A DNA stretch of 14,171 nucleotides from Piscirickettsiaceae bacterium (GTDB taxonomy: Bacteria; Pseudomonadota; Gammaproteobacteria; PS1; Pseudothioglobaceae). This document shows, one piece after another, positions 6,890 through 14,038 of this stretch; the stretch's first letter is position 1; every line of letters starts with the position of its first letter. Below the pieces are notes generated by a model that was given only the letters and a program-made list of their open reading frames with translations, ran no database searches and was not told where the DNA came from. The stretch spans positions 1-14,171 of the forward strand of contig DTVJ01000188.1 in NCBI GenBank assembly GCA_012963565.1. The letters are read 5' to 3'. Position numbers and translations under genes: made by a program.

Positions 6890-9338
6890 CAACGATATTA
6901 ACTAGTTTATTAGGCACTACAATCACCTTGACGATGGTTTTTCCGTCGGTAAATTTGGCAACATTTTCGTCTTCTAAAGCTTGAGCCTCGACCAGTGCTT
7001 TGTCTGTATTGGCATCGAGCATGAGTTTTGCGCGTAACTTGCCATTTACTTGAACGATAATTTGCACCTCATCCTGTTCTAACGCTTTTTTATCTACACT
7101 TGGCCATGGTTCATTGATAATGGCTGTCTCATTGCCTAGCGCCTGCCACAAATAATGACAAATATGTGGCGTGATTGGGCTTAGTGCCTTGAGAATAATA
7201 TTGATCGACTCAGCACGCACCGACATGGATTGCTCATCCGTATCGGCGAACTTTATCAAAGTATTACTAAGCTCCATTAAGCTGGCAATGGCGGTATTAA
7301 ATGAGTGTCTGCGTGACATGTCGTCACCAATTTTTTCTAGGGTCTGGTGAGTTTTTTGTCTAATAGCCTTTTGTTTCTTATTAAGCGTGTTGAGCTCTAA
7401 GTTGGAAACTGTGTGCGTTTTTGCATCTTCAATGAAGCTAGAAACCAGACGATAAATTTTGTTAACAAAACGATGAGAGCCTTCAAGGCCAGAATCACTC
7501 CATTCTAAGTCCTGTGTTGGTGGTGCGGCAAATAAGATGAATAAACGCACAGTGTCTGCACCATATTTGGCAATCATTTCTTGAGGATCTACGGTGTTGC
7601 CTTTGGATTTACTCATTTTAGCGCCGTCTTTGAGCACCATACCTTGTGTGAGCAAATTTTTAAAAGGTTCGTTGTGTGTGATCAAGCCTTCGTCGCGCAA
7701 TAATTTGCTAAAAAACCGCGCATACAACAAGTGCAAGATTGCATGCTCAATACCACCTATATACTGATCAACTTCTAGCCAGTAGTCAGCACGCTCATCA
7801 AGCATGGCATTTTCATTATCAGCACATGCATAACGTGCAAAATACCACGAAGATTCGAAAAAGGTATCAAAGGTGTCGGTTTCACGTTCAGCTTCACCGC
7901 CACAACTCGGGCAAGTGGTTTCATAAAACTCAGGCATTTTTTTAATCGGCGATCCGACGCCATCAAATGCCACTTCTTCAGGCAAGACGACTGGCAAATC
8001 TTGTTCTGGAACGGCTACCGAACCACAGTTTAGGCAGTTAATAATTGGAATAGGGCAGCCCCAATAGCGTTGTCTGGATACGCCCCAATCACGCAGACGG
8101 TAATTGGTTTGTTTTTCGCCCAGTTGTTTTTTGGTCAATTTATTAGCGATGGCTTCAAACGCTTGTTCAAAGTTTAAATCATTAAACTCACCTGAGTTGA
8201 ATAATATGCCCTTGTCGGTAAAGGCGCCCTCGTCAAGATTGAGCGCTTGATCTTTTGGCCTAATAACACCAACGATAGGAATATCGTATTTTTTTGCAAA
8301 GTCATAATCACGTTCATCATGTGCAGGCACACTCATGACTGCACCGGTACCATAGCCCATGAGTACAAAGTTAGCAAGCCAAATTGGTACCTCGTCGCCC
8401 GTTATTGGATGCGTGCATTTAAGTCCAGAATCAACACCCTTTTTCTCCATGGTTTCCATCGCAGCTTCGGTGGTTTCCATGGTTTTGCACTCCTCAATAA
8501 AGGCTTGCACATCAGTATTGTTTTTACCTGCCTCAAGTGCCAAAGGGTGCTCGGCAGCAACCGCTAAATAAGTCACACCCATCAGCGTGTCTGGGCGTGT
8601 GGTATACACCCTAAGGGCGTCAGCGTCCTCTCGAGTAAAATCAATTTCCAAACCGACAGACTTACCTATCCAGTTTTTTTGCATGGTTTTAACTGCATCA
8701 GGCCAGCCGCTTAGTTCATCTAGTGAGCTAAGCAACTCGTCTGCATAGTCGGTAATTCTCATAAACCATTGTGAGATTTCTTTTTTCTCGACTAGCGCAT
8801 CAGAGCGCCAGCCACGCCCATCAATCACTTGTTCGTTAGCCAGCACGGTTTGATCAACCGGGTCCCAGTTAACAATGGCATTTTTCTTGTAAACTAAGTC
8901 TTTTTCAAACAATTTAACAAACAGCCATTGCTCCCATCGGTAATATTTTGGGTGGCAAGTTGCAATTTCACGTGACCAGTCATAACCAAAACCCAACTCA
9001 ATTAGCTGATTTTTCATGTAGTTTATGTTTTCATAAGTCCATTTAGCTGGCGGCACTTTGTTTTTTAATGCGGCGTTTTCAGCTGGCAGACCAAAGGCAT
9101 CCCAGCCAATTGGCTGCATGACATTTTTACCTTGCATTTTTTGATAGCGAGAAATCACATCACCAATACTATAATTACGTACATGACCCATGTGTAGACG
9201 GCCCGAAGGGTACGGAAACATAGAAAGACAATAGAATTTCTCTTTTGTATCATCTTCAACAACTGTGAATGATTGGTTGTCTAGCCAATATTGTTGAGCT
9301 TGCTGCTCAATTGCTTGAGCGTTATAGTCTGGATTCAT
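6882..9338 (-). CDS. leuS: Leucyl-tRNA synthetase
   Basis: LeuS charges tRNA-Leu with leucine. Its 818 residues are slightly shorter than E. coli (860) but within the family range. The class I signature is in PYPSGRLHMGH (42-52; HIGH appears as HMGH) and the second signature KMSKS is at 574-578. The CP1 editing domain shows TTRPDT (246-251) and TGAVMSVPAHDERD (331-344), so proofreading should work. Cysteines 435, 438, 476 and 479 form a zinc-ribbon-like insert. WGCPIPI and SSWYFARY are further family landmarks. The ATG lies six bases after the pyrD stop without a clear SD, so translation is probably coupled to pyrD. The gene ends convergently against the GDCCVxC gene with no room for a terminator. 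Confidence 0.98.
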   Translation of the reverse strand: MNPDYNAQAIEQQAQQYWLDNQSFTVVEDDTKEKFYCLSMFPYPSGRLHMGHVRNYSIGDVISRYQKMQGKNVMQPIGWDAFGLPAENAALKNKVPPAKWTYENINYMKNQLIELGFGYDWSREIATCHPKYYRWEQWLFVKLFEKDLVYKKNAIVNWDPVDQTVLANEQVIDGRGWRSDALVEKKEISQWFMRITDYADELLSSLDELSGWPDAVKTMQKNWIGKSVGLEIDFTREDADALRVYTTRPDTLMGVTYLAVAAEHPLALEAGKNNTDVQAFIEECKTMETTEAAMETMEKKGVDSGLKCTHPITGDEVPIWLANFVLMGYGTGAVMSVPAHDERDYDFAKKYDIPIVGVIRPKDQALNLDEGAFTDKGILFNSGEFNDLNFEQAFEAIANKLTKKQLGEKQTNYRLRDWGVSRQRYWGCPIPIINCLNCGSVAVPEQDLPVVLPEEVAFDGVGSPIKKMPEFYETTCPSCGGEAERETDTFDTFFESSWYFARYACADNENAMLDERADYWLEVDQYIGGIEHAILHLLYARFFSKLLRDEGLITHNEPFKNLLTQGMVLKDGAKMSKSKGNTVDPQEMIAKYGADTVRLFILFAAPPTQDLEWSDSGLEGSHRFVNKIYRLVSSFIEDAKTHTVSNLELNTLNKKQKAIRQKTHQTLEKIGDDMSRRHSFNTAIASLMELSNTLIKFADTDEQSMSVRAESINIILKALSPITPHICHYLWQALGNETAIINEPWPSVDKKALEQDEVQIIVQVNGKLRAKLMLDANTDKALVEAQALEDENVAKFTDGKTIVKVIVVPNKLVNIVAK

Positions 9339-9344
9339 AGGTAT

Positions 9345-10310
9345 TTATTTGTCTGAGCCGATATCACACTGCGATATGTCTGAATTAAGTTCTAGTGTTC
9401 CTACTAGGTCGTTAATACTGTCTAAGTTGTTATCAATTAGATATTGACTTATGCCGTCGTTAATTTTGTTGCAAACAAGTGGATCGTAAAACAACGAAGT
9501 GCCAATACCGACAGTGGCAGCGCCAGCAATAATGAACTCTAACGCGTCGTTAACTGTAGTGATACCACCTTGACCAATAATGGGTACATTGTGCTGCTTA
9601 CTGACTTCATAAACTTGATGCACTTTTAGCAGGGCAATCGGCTTAATCGCAGGGCCGGACAGACCTCCTCTATTATTACCAATAATAGGTGTGCGTGTTG
9701 TGGTGTCAATGGCCATGCCCATTAATGTATTGATCACAGCTAAGCCGTCGGTGCCGGCATCAATACAGCGTTGAGCGCTATATGCTATATCAGTTTGATT
9801 AGGCGATAGCTTAGTAATTAGTGGTTTGGAAGTGTTTTTACGACAAATCTCAACCACGCGATAAGACATATCAGGATCGTTGCCAAAAGCTACGCCACCT
9901 TCTTTAATGTTAGGGCAAGATATGTTAATTTCAATGGCATCAATATCGGTGTCGTCAAAACGTTTAGCAATCTCCCCATAATCCTCAACTGACGAACCTG
10001 AAATATTGATAATAAACCGGGTTTCGGTTTTGTCCAATTGTGGCATGATCTCGTTAATGACAACATCAGCACCAGGATTTTGCAAACCAATGGCATTAAT
10101 CATTCCACTAGGGGTTTCTGTAACCCTGTGTGGAATATTGCCAAGACGGGGCTCTAAGGTGGTTCCTTTGAGGCAAATAGCACCTACATCAGCATTAGAA
10201 AACCCTTGAATACGCGTGTACTCTTCACCAAAGCCAACACAGCCAGAGAGCAAAACAATAGGAGAATTTAATGATAGACCACAGAAGTCGGTTTTTAAGT
10301 TGTTATGCAT
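9345..10310 (-). CDS. pyrD: Dihydroorotate dehydrogenase, class 1B catalytic subunit type
   Basis: PyrD oxidises dihydroorotate to orotate in pyrimidine synthesis using FMN. Numbered from the upstream ATG at 10319 (324 residues), Lys51 in LKGTT, GLQNPG (78-83), INISCPNIKEGGVAFGNDPD with active-site Cys135, and the phosphate-binding GQGGI are all visible. A catalytic Cys in an SCPN context with KEGG-AFG is the class 1B pattern of Bacillus and other NAD-dependent enzymes; the membrane-bound class 2 enzyme of most Gammaproteobacteria uses Ser. Class 1B enzymes need the PyrK flavoprotein, and no pyrK is in the window. I prefer the start at 10310 (M-H-N-N-L-K) because a perfect -10 box overlaps the ATG at 10319; the upstream start would add three residues. 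leuS follows after six bases. Confidence 0.92.
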   Translation of the reverse strand: MHNNLKTDFCGLSLNSPIVLLSGCVGFGEEYTRIQGFSNADVGAICLKGTTLEPRLGNIPHRVTETPSGMINAIGLQNPGADVVINEIMPQLDKTETRFIINISGSSVEDYGEIAKRFDDTDIDAIEINISCPNIKEGGVAFGNDPDMSYRVVEICRKNTSKPLITKLSPNQTDIAYSAQRCIDAGTDGLAVINTLMGMAIDTTTRTPIIGNNRGGLSGPAIKPIALLKVHQVYEVSKQHNVPIIGQGGITTVNDALEFIIAGAATVGIGTSLFYDPLVCNKINDGISQYLIDNNLDSINDLVGTLELNSDISQCDIGSDK

Positions 10311-10317
10311 GCAGGTC

Positions 10318-10346
10318 ATTATACGTTATCCATACTATTCGTCCAA
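10318..10346 (-). promoter_or_regulatory. Promoter of pyrD-leuS
   Basis: On the minus strand TTGGAC (10341-10346) and a perfect TATAAT (10318-10323) are spaced by 17 bp. Transcription would begin near 10311, right at the ATG at 10310, giving a leaderless or nearly leaderless message. The -10 box overlaps the alternative ATG at 10319, which argues against that start. Confidence 0.55.
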
Positions 10347-10356
10347 TAACTTGGGC

Positions 10357-10362
10357 TAAAAT
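10357..10362 (+). promoter_or_regulatory. Possible -10 box of bioD
   Basis: TAAAAT sits about 28 bases before the bioD ATG in the short gap shared with pyrD. No convincing -35 is 17 bp upstream, and bioD has no SD. If real, it is divergent from the pyrD promoter and the two would compete within about 80 bp. Confidence 0.25.
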
Positions 10363-10390
10363 ACAAGCTAATCTAACCTTGATTATTACA

Positions 10391-11035
10391 ATGAAAGGAC
10401 TGTTTGTTAGTGGTAGTGGTACGCATGTTGGTAAAACATTTGTCGCCCAACAACTTATTAAATTATTAAGCAAGTCACGCACAGTTAAAGTGAGAAAGCC
10501 ACTTGAAAGCGATTGTGAAAATATTGCTGGCAAACTTGTGCCAAAAGATGCAGAATTGTTAAGCCAGGCGTGTGCACAACCCGAAGCGCTTGATGTAGTG
10601 TGTCCTTTTCGATTTGAGGTTTGCGCTAGTGGTGAAAAAGCCAGTACTGATCAAGGCGCCATTCTCACATTAAACCAACTGGCTGATGCATGCCAAGTGT
10701 CAGACGCAGACGATTTTGTGATTGTTGAAGGGGCAGGCGGCCTGTATTCTCCAATTGCATCTCACGCACTCAACAGCGATTTAGCACAGGCGTTAAAACT
10801 ACCCCTGGTGCTGGTTGTTAAGGATGAGTTGGGCGCAGTTAACCAGGCATTATTATGTCTGCAGGCGGCAAAAAAACAAAACCTAACGGTAGCGATGTTG
10901 GTTTTAAATCAAATAACGCCGAACACGCTAGAAAATGCAGCAGCCATTGCGCAATATACTAGGGTTGCCGTTGTTGAATTTAATGCTATTAATTCGCAAG
11001 CGTTTGCTCAGCGAGTTTTGTCTTTAGTCGAGTAG
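10391..11035 (+). CDS. bioD: Dethiobiotin synthetase (ATP-dependent)
   Basis: BioD closes the ureido ring of dethiobiotin from diaminopelargonic acid, CO2 and ATP, the step before biotin synthase. From the ATG at 10391 it has 214 residues and begins MKGLFVSGSGTHVGKTF, placing the P-loop (G8-T16) at the very N-terminus as in the family. Other family points are RKPLES with Lys36, PKDAELL with the metal-binding Asp, and VEGAGGLYSP. The P-loop differs from the usual GTDTxVGKT (Asp replaced by Gly), and KPxxSG is KPLESD, so the protein is somewhat divergent. The frame stays open up to 10271, but that extension would run into pyrD and lies before the domain. No other bio genes are nearby. It ends in a 12-bp convergent overlap with sspB. 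Confidence 0.88.
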   Translation: MKGLFVSGSGTHVGKTFVAQQLIKLLSKSRTVKVRKPLESDCENIAGKLVPKDAELLSQACAQPEALDVVCPFRFEVCASGEKASTDQGAILTLNQLADACQVSDADDFVIVEGAGGLYSPIASHALNSDLAQALKLPLVLVVKDELGAVNQALLCLQAAKKQNLTVAMLVLNQITPNTLENAAAIAQYTRVAVVEFNAINSQAFAQRVLSLVE

Positions 11036-11386
11036 CGTTAGATTAGAGTCTTGGTCGCTGCTTTGTTCAGCCTCTTCGGCTCCGTTTTCAAAAAACATGC
11101 CCTCACCGTTTTCGCCTGCGTAGATAGTTAATACCGCACTGGTCGGCACACTGATTGTTTGAGATTTACCATCAAAACGTGCCTTAAACGAGATTGTTTC
11201 GTTGCTAATCACCAGAGCATTGGTGGCTTCATTGCTAATGTTGAGTACGATTTGATCCTGTTTTATGTACGCTTTTGGTACAACAACATCAGCCTTCGAA
11301 CAATCGACTAAGACGTGAGGTGTCAGTTGTGAATCTTCCATCCACTGGTGATAGGCACGAATAAGATATGGCGCTACCGAAATCAT
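11024..11386 (-). CDS. sspB: ClpXP protease specificity-enhancing factor SspB
   Basis: SspB is an adaptor that binds ssrA-tagged proteins from stalled ribosomes and delivers them to ClpXP. The folded part (about residues 1-100) shows PYLIRAYHQWMEDSQLTPH, VVVP, IVLNIS, FKARFDGKSQTISVP and VLTIYAGENGEGMFFE, closely following E. coli SspB. The tail (101-113) is acidic and flexible, then ends in the hydrophobic peptide NLTLLD. This is the expected design of a linker plus a ClpX-docking peptide, although the docking sequence differs from that of E. coli. Its 120 residues are short compared with about 165 in E. coli because the linker is short. The ATG comes 12 bases after the sspA stop, with no clear SD. 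Confidence 0.95.
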   Translation of the reverse strand: MISVAPYLIRAYHQWMEDSQLTPHVLVDCSKADVVVPKAYIKQDQIVLNISNEATNALVISNETISFKARFDGKSQTISVPTSAVLTIYAGENGEGMFFENGAEEAEQSSDQDSNLTLLD

Positions 11387-11398
11387 TACAGTAGATGG

Positions 11399-12031
11399 TT
11401 AGGCGTTATACTCTTTCTCGCAATCGGTCAGACTTTCTTTAAAGCTGTCTCTAGAAAATAGTCTTTTGCCGTAATCATGTATAGGCTTGGCTTTAGCGCC
11501 CAGATTGATATCTAATTTCTTTAGTCGCCATAAAAGTGGCGCTAAACAAGCGTCAACAATAGTCATAGCATCGCTTTTAAAATAAGGTTGATAAGCAAAC
11601 AAAGGAATAAGTTCGATTAGGTTGCTTGAAAGGATTTTTCGAGCTTCGGTTGCATTTTTCTTGTTGCCAGTTTGAATGGTGTTAACTAGGTCGTACCAAC
11701 AGCCTGGAGCGCGCGTAAATCTAAAGATGAGTAGTCGTTTCTCGGCCTTTTCAATCGGATCAACTGGTAATAGTGGTGGAAACGGGAAGCGTTCGTCTAA
11801 ATATTCAGTAATAACAGATAAATCATACAATACCATGCCTCGATCAAATAAAGTAGGCAGTGATTGACAAGGATTAAGCTCTAAAATCTCCTCAGGCATT
11901 TGATCAACTTTCAAGTTAATCACATCTCCTTCAATGTTTTTTTCAGCCATGATGAAACGCACTGCATGTGATTCTATTTCCTCGGCAGAGGCGTAAAGCG
12001 TGGTTGAAGCCGGGTTTGGTTTAGTTAGCAT
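11399..12031 (-). CDS. sspA: Stringent starvation protein A
   Basis: SspA is a glutathione-S-transferase-fold protein without transferase activity that binds RNA polymerase with sigma-70 and reprogrammes transcription under starvation and acid stress. It has 210 residues (E. coli 212). The thioredoxin-like N-terminal half includes LPTLFDRGMVLYDLSVITEYLDERFP, and the helical C-terminal half ends near LTDCEKEYNA. The surface loop that is P-H-P in E. coli is P83-F84-P85 here. A good SD, AAGGA (12040-12044), is eight bases before the ATG. The order petABC-sspAB is common in Beta- and Gammaproteobacteria. An intrinsic terminator ends exactly at this SD, so expression depends on read-through or on a promoter upstream of the hairpin. 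Confidence 0.95.
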   Translation of the reverse strand: MLTKPNPASTTLYASAEEIESHAVRFIMAEKNIEGDVINLKVDQMPEEILELNPCQSLPTLFDRGMVLYDLSVITEYLDERFPFPPLLPVDPIEKAEKRLLIFRFTRAPGCWYDLVNTIQTGNKKNATEARKILSSNLIELIPLFAYQPYFKSDAMTIVDACLAPLLWRLKKLDINLGAKAKPIHDYGKRLFSRDSFKESLTDCEKEYNA

Positions 12032-12044
12032 GGTAATTATCCTT

Positions 12045-12084
12045 AAAAAATAAAAAAACAGCGCCCCTTAAAAAGAAGCACTGT
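12045..12084 (-). terminator. Intrinsic terminator between petC and sspA
   Basis: On the minus strand, arms 12073-12084 and 12058-12069 pair over 12 bp with three G-U pairs and a three-base loop. They are followed by six T, an A and six more T (12045-12057). It should stop the pet operon transcript. The T-tract directly touches the sspA SD at 12040-12044. Confidence 0.85.
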
Positions 12085-12099
12085 CAAATTGATTAGCTG

Positions 12100-12108
12100 A
12101 TTGTATCA
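12100..12108 (-). promoter_or_regulatory. Possible extended -10 promoter for sspAB, upstream of the terminator
   Basis: TGATACAAT, an extended -10 element one base off consensus, lies just after the petC stop. A transcript starting near 12093 would carry the terminator hairpin in its leader before sspA. Confidence 0.35.
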
Positions 12109-12112
12109 GAAA

Positions 12113-12802
12113 TTAGTCTTTTGCGCGCCATTTGCCATATTTAACATCTTTCCAATATTCTTTTTTCAATAAATAAGAAAGAATGAATAAAATAAACAAG
12201 AAGCCCATTACTTTGTAGCCAAGGTCAACGCGTACTAGCTTTGCAGGCTCGCCAACATAGTCTAAGAAGTTGGTAATATCTCTAACATCTTGATCAAAGT
12301 CTTCTGCTGATTTGCTTTGTTTTAGTTCCCACAGAACGTCTGGCATAGAGGCGTTGACTAGGATCTTGTTGTTAACGCCAAATGGACGAGACTCTTCTTT
12401 GTAGAAACTGCGTAGATAGGTGTAAATCCAGTCGGTGCCCTTTGAACGCGCCACTAGAGATAAATCTGGAGGAGTTACACCAAACCATTTGATTGCACCT
12501 TCATCCGGCATCGAAGAGATAATTTGGTCACCTATTTTTTTGCTGTTAAACATTAGGTTTTTTTCTACATCTGCATCAGATATATTCAAGTCTTTACCAA
12601 TGCGATTGTAACGCATGAAACCAATAGAGTGACAACCAGAGCAGTAATTCATAAACAGCTTAGCGCCATTTTGAAGTGATTTTTGATCTCTAATGTCTGT
12701 GTTTGCATGGTCTAGTTCAACACCGGCGACAGCCAATACATTGAACGAAATTGCCAAGCCTGCTAAGACAGACGCTGTTGTATTTAATATTTTTTTCATC
12801 AT
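12113..12802 (-). CDS. petC: Cytochrome c1 of the bc1 complex
   Basis: Cytochrome c1 accepts electrons from the Rieske protein and passes them to a soluble cytochrome c on the periplasmic side. It has 229 residues. An N-terminal signal peptide is probably cleaved after A26 (V-L-A-V-A). The heme c site is C54-S-G-C57-H58, and M153 in NASMPDVLWEL is the likely sixth iron ligand. A C-terminal membrane anchor covers roughly 194-213, followed by a basic cytoplasmic tail. It begins one base after petB. The SD GGAG (12807-12810) is four bases from the first ATG but seven from the second (12799), so the second Met may be the true start. Confidence 0.96.
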   Translation of the reverse strand: MMKKILNTTASVLAGLAISFNVLAVAGVELDHANTDIRDQKSLQNGAKLFMNYCSGCHSIGFMRYNRIGKDLNISDADVEKNLMFNSKKIGDQIISSMPDEGAIKWFGVTPPDLSLVARSKGTDWIYTYLRSFYKEESRPFGVNNKILVNASMPDVLWELKQSKSAEDFDQDVRDITNFLDYVGEPAKLVRVDLGYKVMGFLFILFILSYLLKKEYWKDVKYGKWRAKD

Positions 12803-12803
12803 A

Positions 12804-14027
12804 TTACTCCGTTAACCTTGCAGGCACTTCTTTGGTTTTACCGATAGAGGTAAACCAAGGCATTAGAATAAAGAAGCCAAAGTAAGTCACTGTAAAGACT
12901 CTTGCCAAAAGCGCATTAATTGGCGTTACTGGTTCCATGCCCAGCCAACCAAGCACGATAAAGCTCAATACAAAAATACCTAAGGCCACTTTATAAGGCC
13001 ACGAACGATAGCGAATAGACTTCACTTTCGAACGATCCAACCACGGCAGTGCTAATAGGATTAACAAGGCTGCAAACATGCCAACCACGCCTGGGAACTG
13101 TGAACCAAACATTGGTGGAATCGCTCTTAGTACTGAGTAGAAAGGCGTTAAATACCAAAGTGGCGCAATGTGGTCGGGGGTTTGTAATGGGTTGGCTTCA
13201 ATAAAGTTTGCGTGCTCTAAGAAATAACCATTCAAAGCTGGAGAGAAGAACACCACGGCTGAGAAAATCATCAAGAATACTACCACACCAACAATGTCTT
13301 TAACACTGTAGTATGGGTGGAAAGGAATACCATCTTTAGGAATACCATCTTTATCTTTATTCTTTTTAATTTCAATGCCGTCAGGGTTGTTTGATCCAAC
13401 CGTGTGTAGGGCAACAATATGCAAGAATACCAACACCACTAAAATTAATGGCAAAGCAATAACGTGCAATGAGAAGAAGCGGTTAAGTGCCGGATCGCCT
13501 ACTGCGTAGTCACCTAAAATCCATATCAATAGGTCAGGACCAATAAATGGCACTGAGCCGAACAGTGAAATAATAACTTGTGCACCCCAGTAAGACATTT
13601 GACCCCACGGTAATACATAACCCATGAAGGCCTCAGCCATAAGTGCAATGTAAAGCACCATGCCTAGGATCCAGATTAGTTCGCGTGGGGCTTTATAAGA
13701 GCCGTACAACAAACCACGATACATGTGTAAATAGATCACAATAAAAAATGCAGATGCGCCTGTCGAGTGCAGGTAACGAATCAACCAGCCCCAGTTAACA
13801 TCACGCATGATGTACTCAACCGAAGCAAATGCATTAGCTGCATCTGGCTTAAAGTGCATAGTTAAGAAAATACCAGTCACAATTTGCATCACCAATACTA
13901 GCATTGCTAGTGAGCCAAAGAAGTACCAGAAATTAAAATTTCTTGGAGTGTAGTATTCGGCTAAGTGTTCGTTCCAAACTTTAGTGAGTGGAAATCTTTG
14001 ATCAATCCAGCTTTTGTTATTGTCCAT
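12804..14027 (-). CDS. petB: Cytochrome b of the bc1 complex
   Basis: This membrane subunit oxidises quinol at the Qo site and reduces quinone at Qi. It has 407 residues, the full-length bacterial form, with about eight or more membrane helices. Heme ligands are H87 and H101 in helix B, and H188 and H203 in helix D. The 15-residue step between the last two is one longer than in Rhodobacter and mitochondria, a feature I recall from other beta/gamma enzymes. GYVLPWGQMSYWGA (136-149) is the conserved Qo segment. The second Qo motif is PLWY (289-292) instead of PEWY. A charged loop, KKNKDKDGIPKDGIP, follows helix D. Translation is coupled to petA. Confidence 0.97.
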   Translation of the reverse strand: MDNNKSWIDQRFPLTKVWNEHLAEYYTPRNFNFWYFFGSLAMLVLVMQIVTGIFLTMHFKPDAANAFASVEYIMRDVNWGWLIRYLHSTGASAFFIVIYLHMYRGLLYGSYKAPRELIWILGMVLYIALMAEAFMGYVLPWGQMSYWGAQVIISLFGSVPFIGPDLLIWILGDYAVGDPALNRFFSLHVIALPLILVVLVFLHIVALHTVGSNNPDGIEIKKNKDKDGIPKDGIPFHPYYSVKDIVGVVVFLMIFSAVVFFSPALNGYFLEHANFIEANPLQTPDHIAPLWYLTPFYSVLRAIPPMFGSQFPGVVGMFAALLILLALPWLDRSKVKSIRYRSWPYKVALGIFVLSFIVLGWLGMEPVTPINALLARVFTVTYFGFFILMPWFTSIGKTKEVPARLTE

Positions 14028-14030
14028 GAT

Positions 14031-14038
14031 TTCCTCCT
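14031..14038 (-). promoter_or_regulatory. Ribosome binding site of petB overlapping the petA stop
   Basis: AGGAGGAA on the minus strand is a near-perfect SD, three bases before the petB ATG. Its first bases are part of the petA stop codon TAG, so the ribosome finishing petA sits on the petB start signal. This is a clear sign of translational coupling within petABC. Confidence 0.75.

Noticed and set aside
8247..8567. 106-codon open frame antisense to leuS
   Set aside because: It mirrors the strongly conserved leuS editing domain on the other strand, with no SD and no recognisable protein features.
8964..8979. Second parS-like site in leuS with core TTTCACGTGA
   Set aside because: Only the ten central bases match; both flanks differ from the consensus, so it is probably chance.
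10271..10390. Upstream extension of the bioD frame by 40 codons
   Set aside because: It runs into pyrD and its promoter, has no family similarity, and the P-loop begins right after the ATG at 10391.
11069..11089. Small hairpin AGCC/GGCT followed by a short T-run as a bioD terminator
   Set aside because: The stem is only four base pairs, the T-run is interrupted, and the bases encode the acidic tail of SspB.
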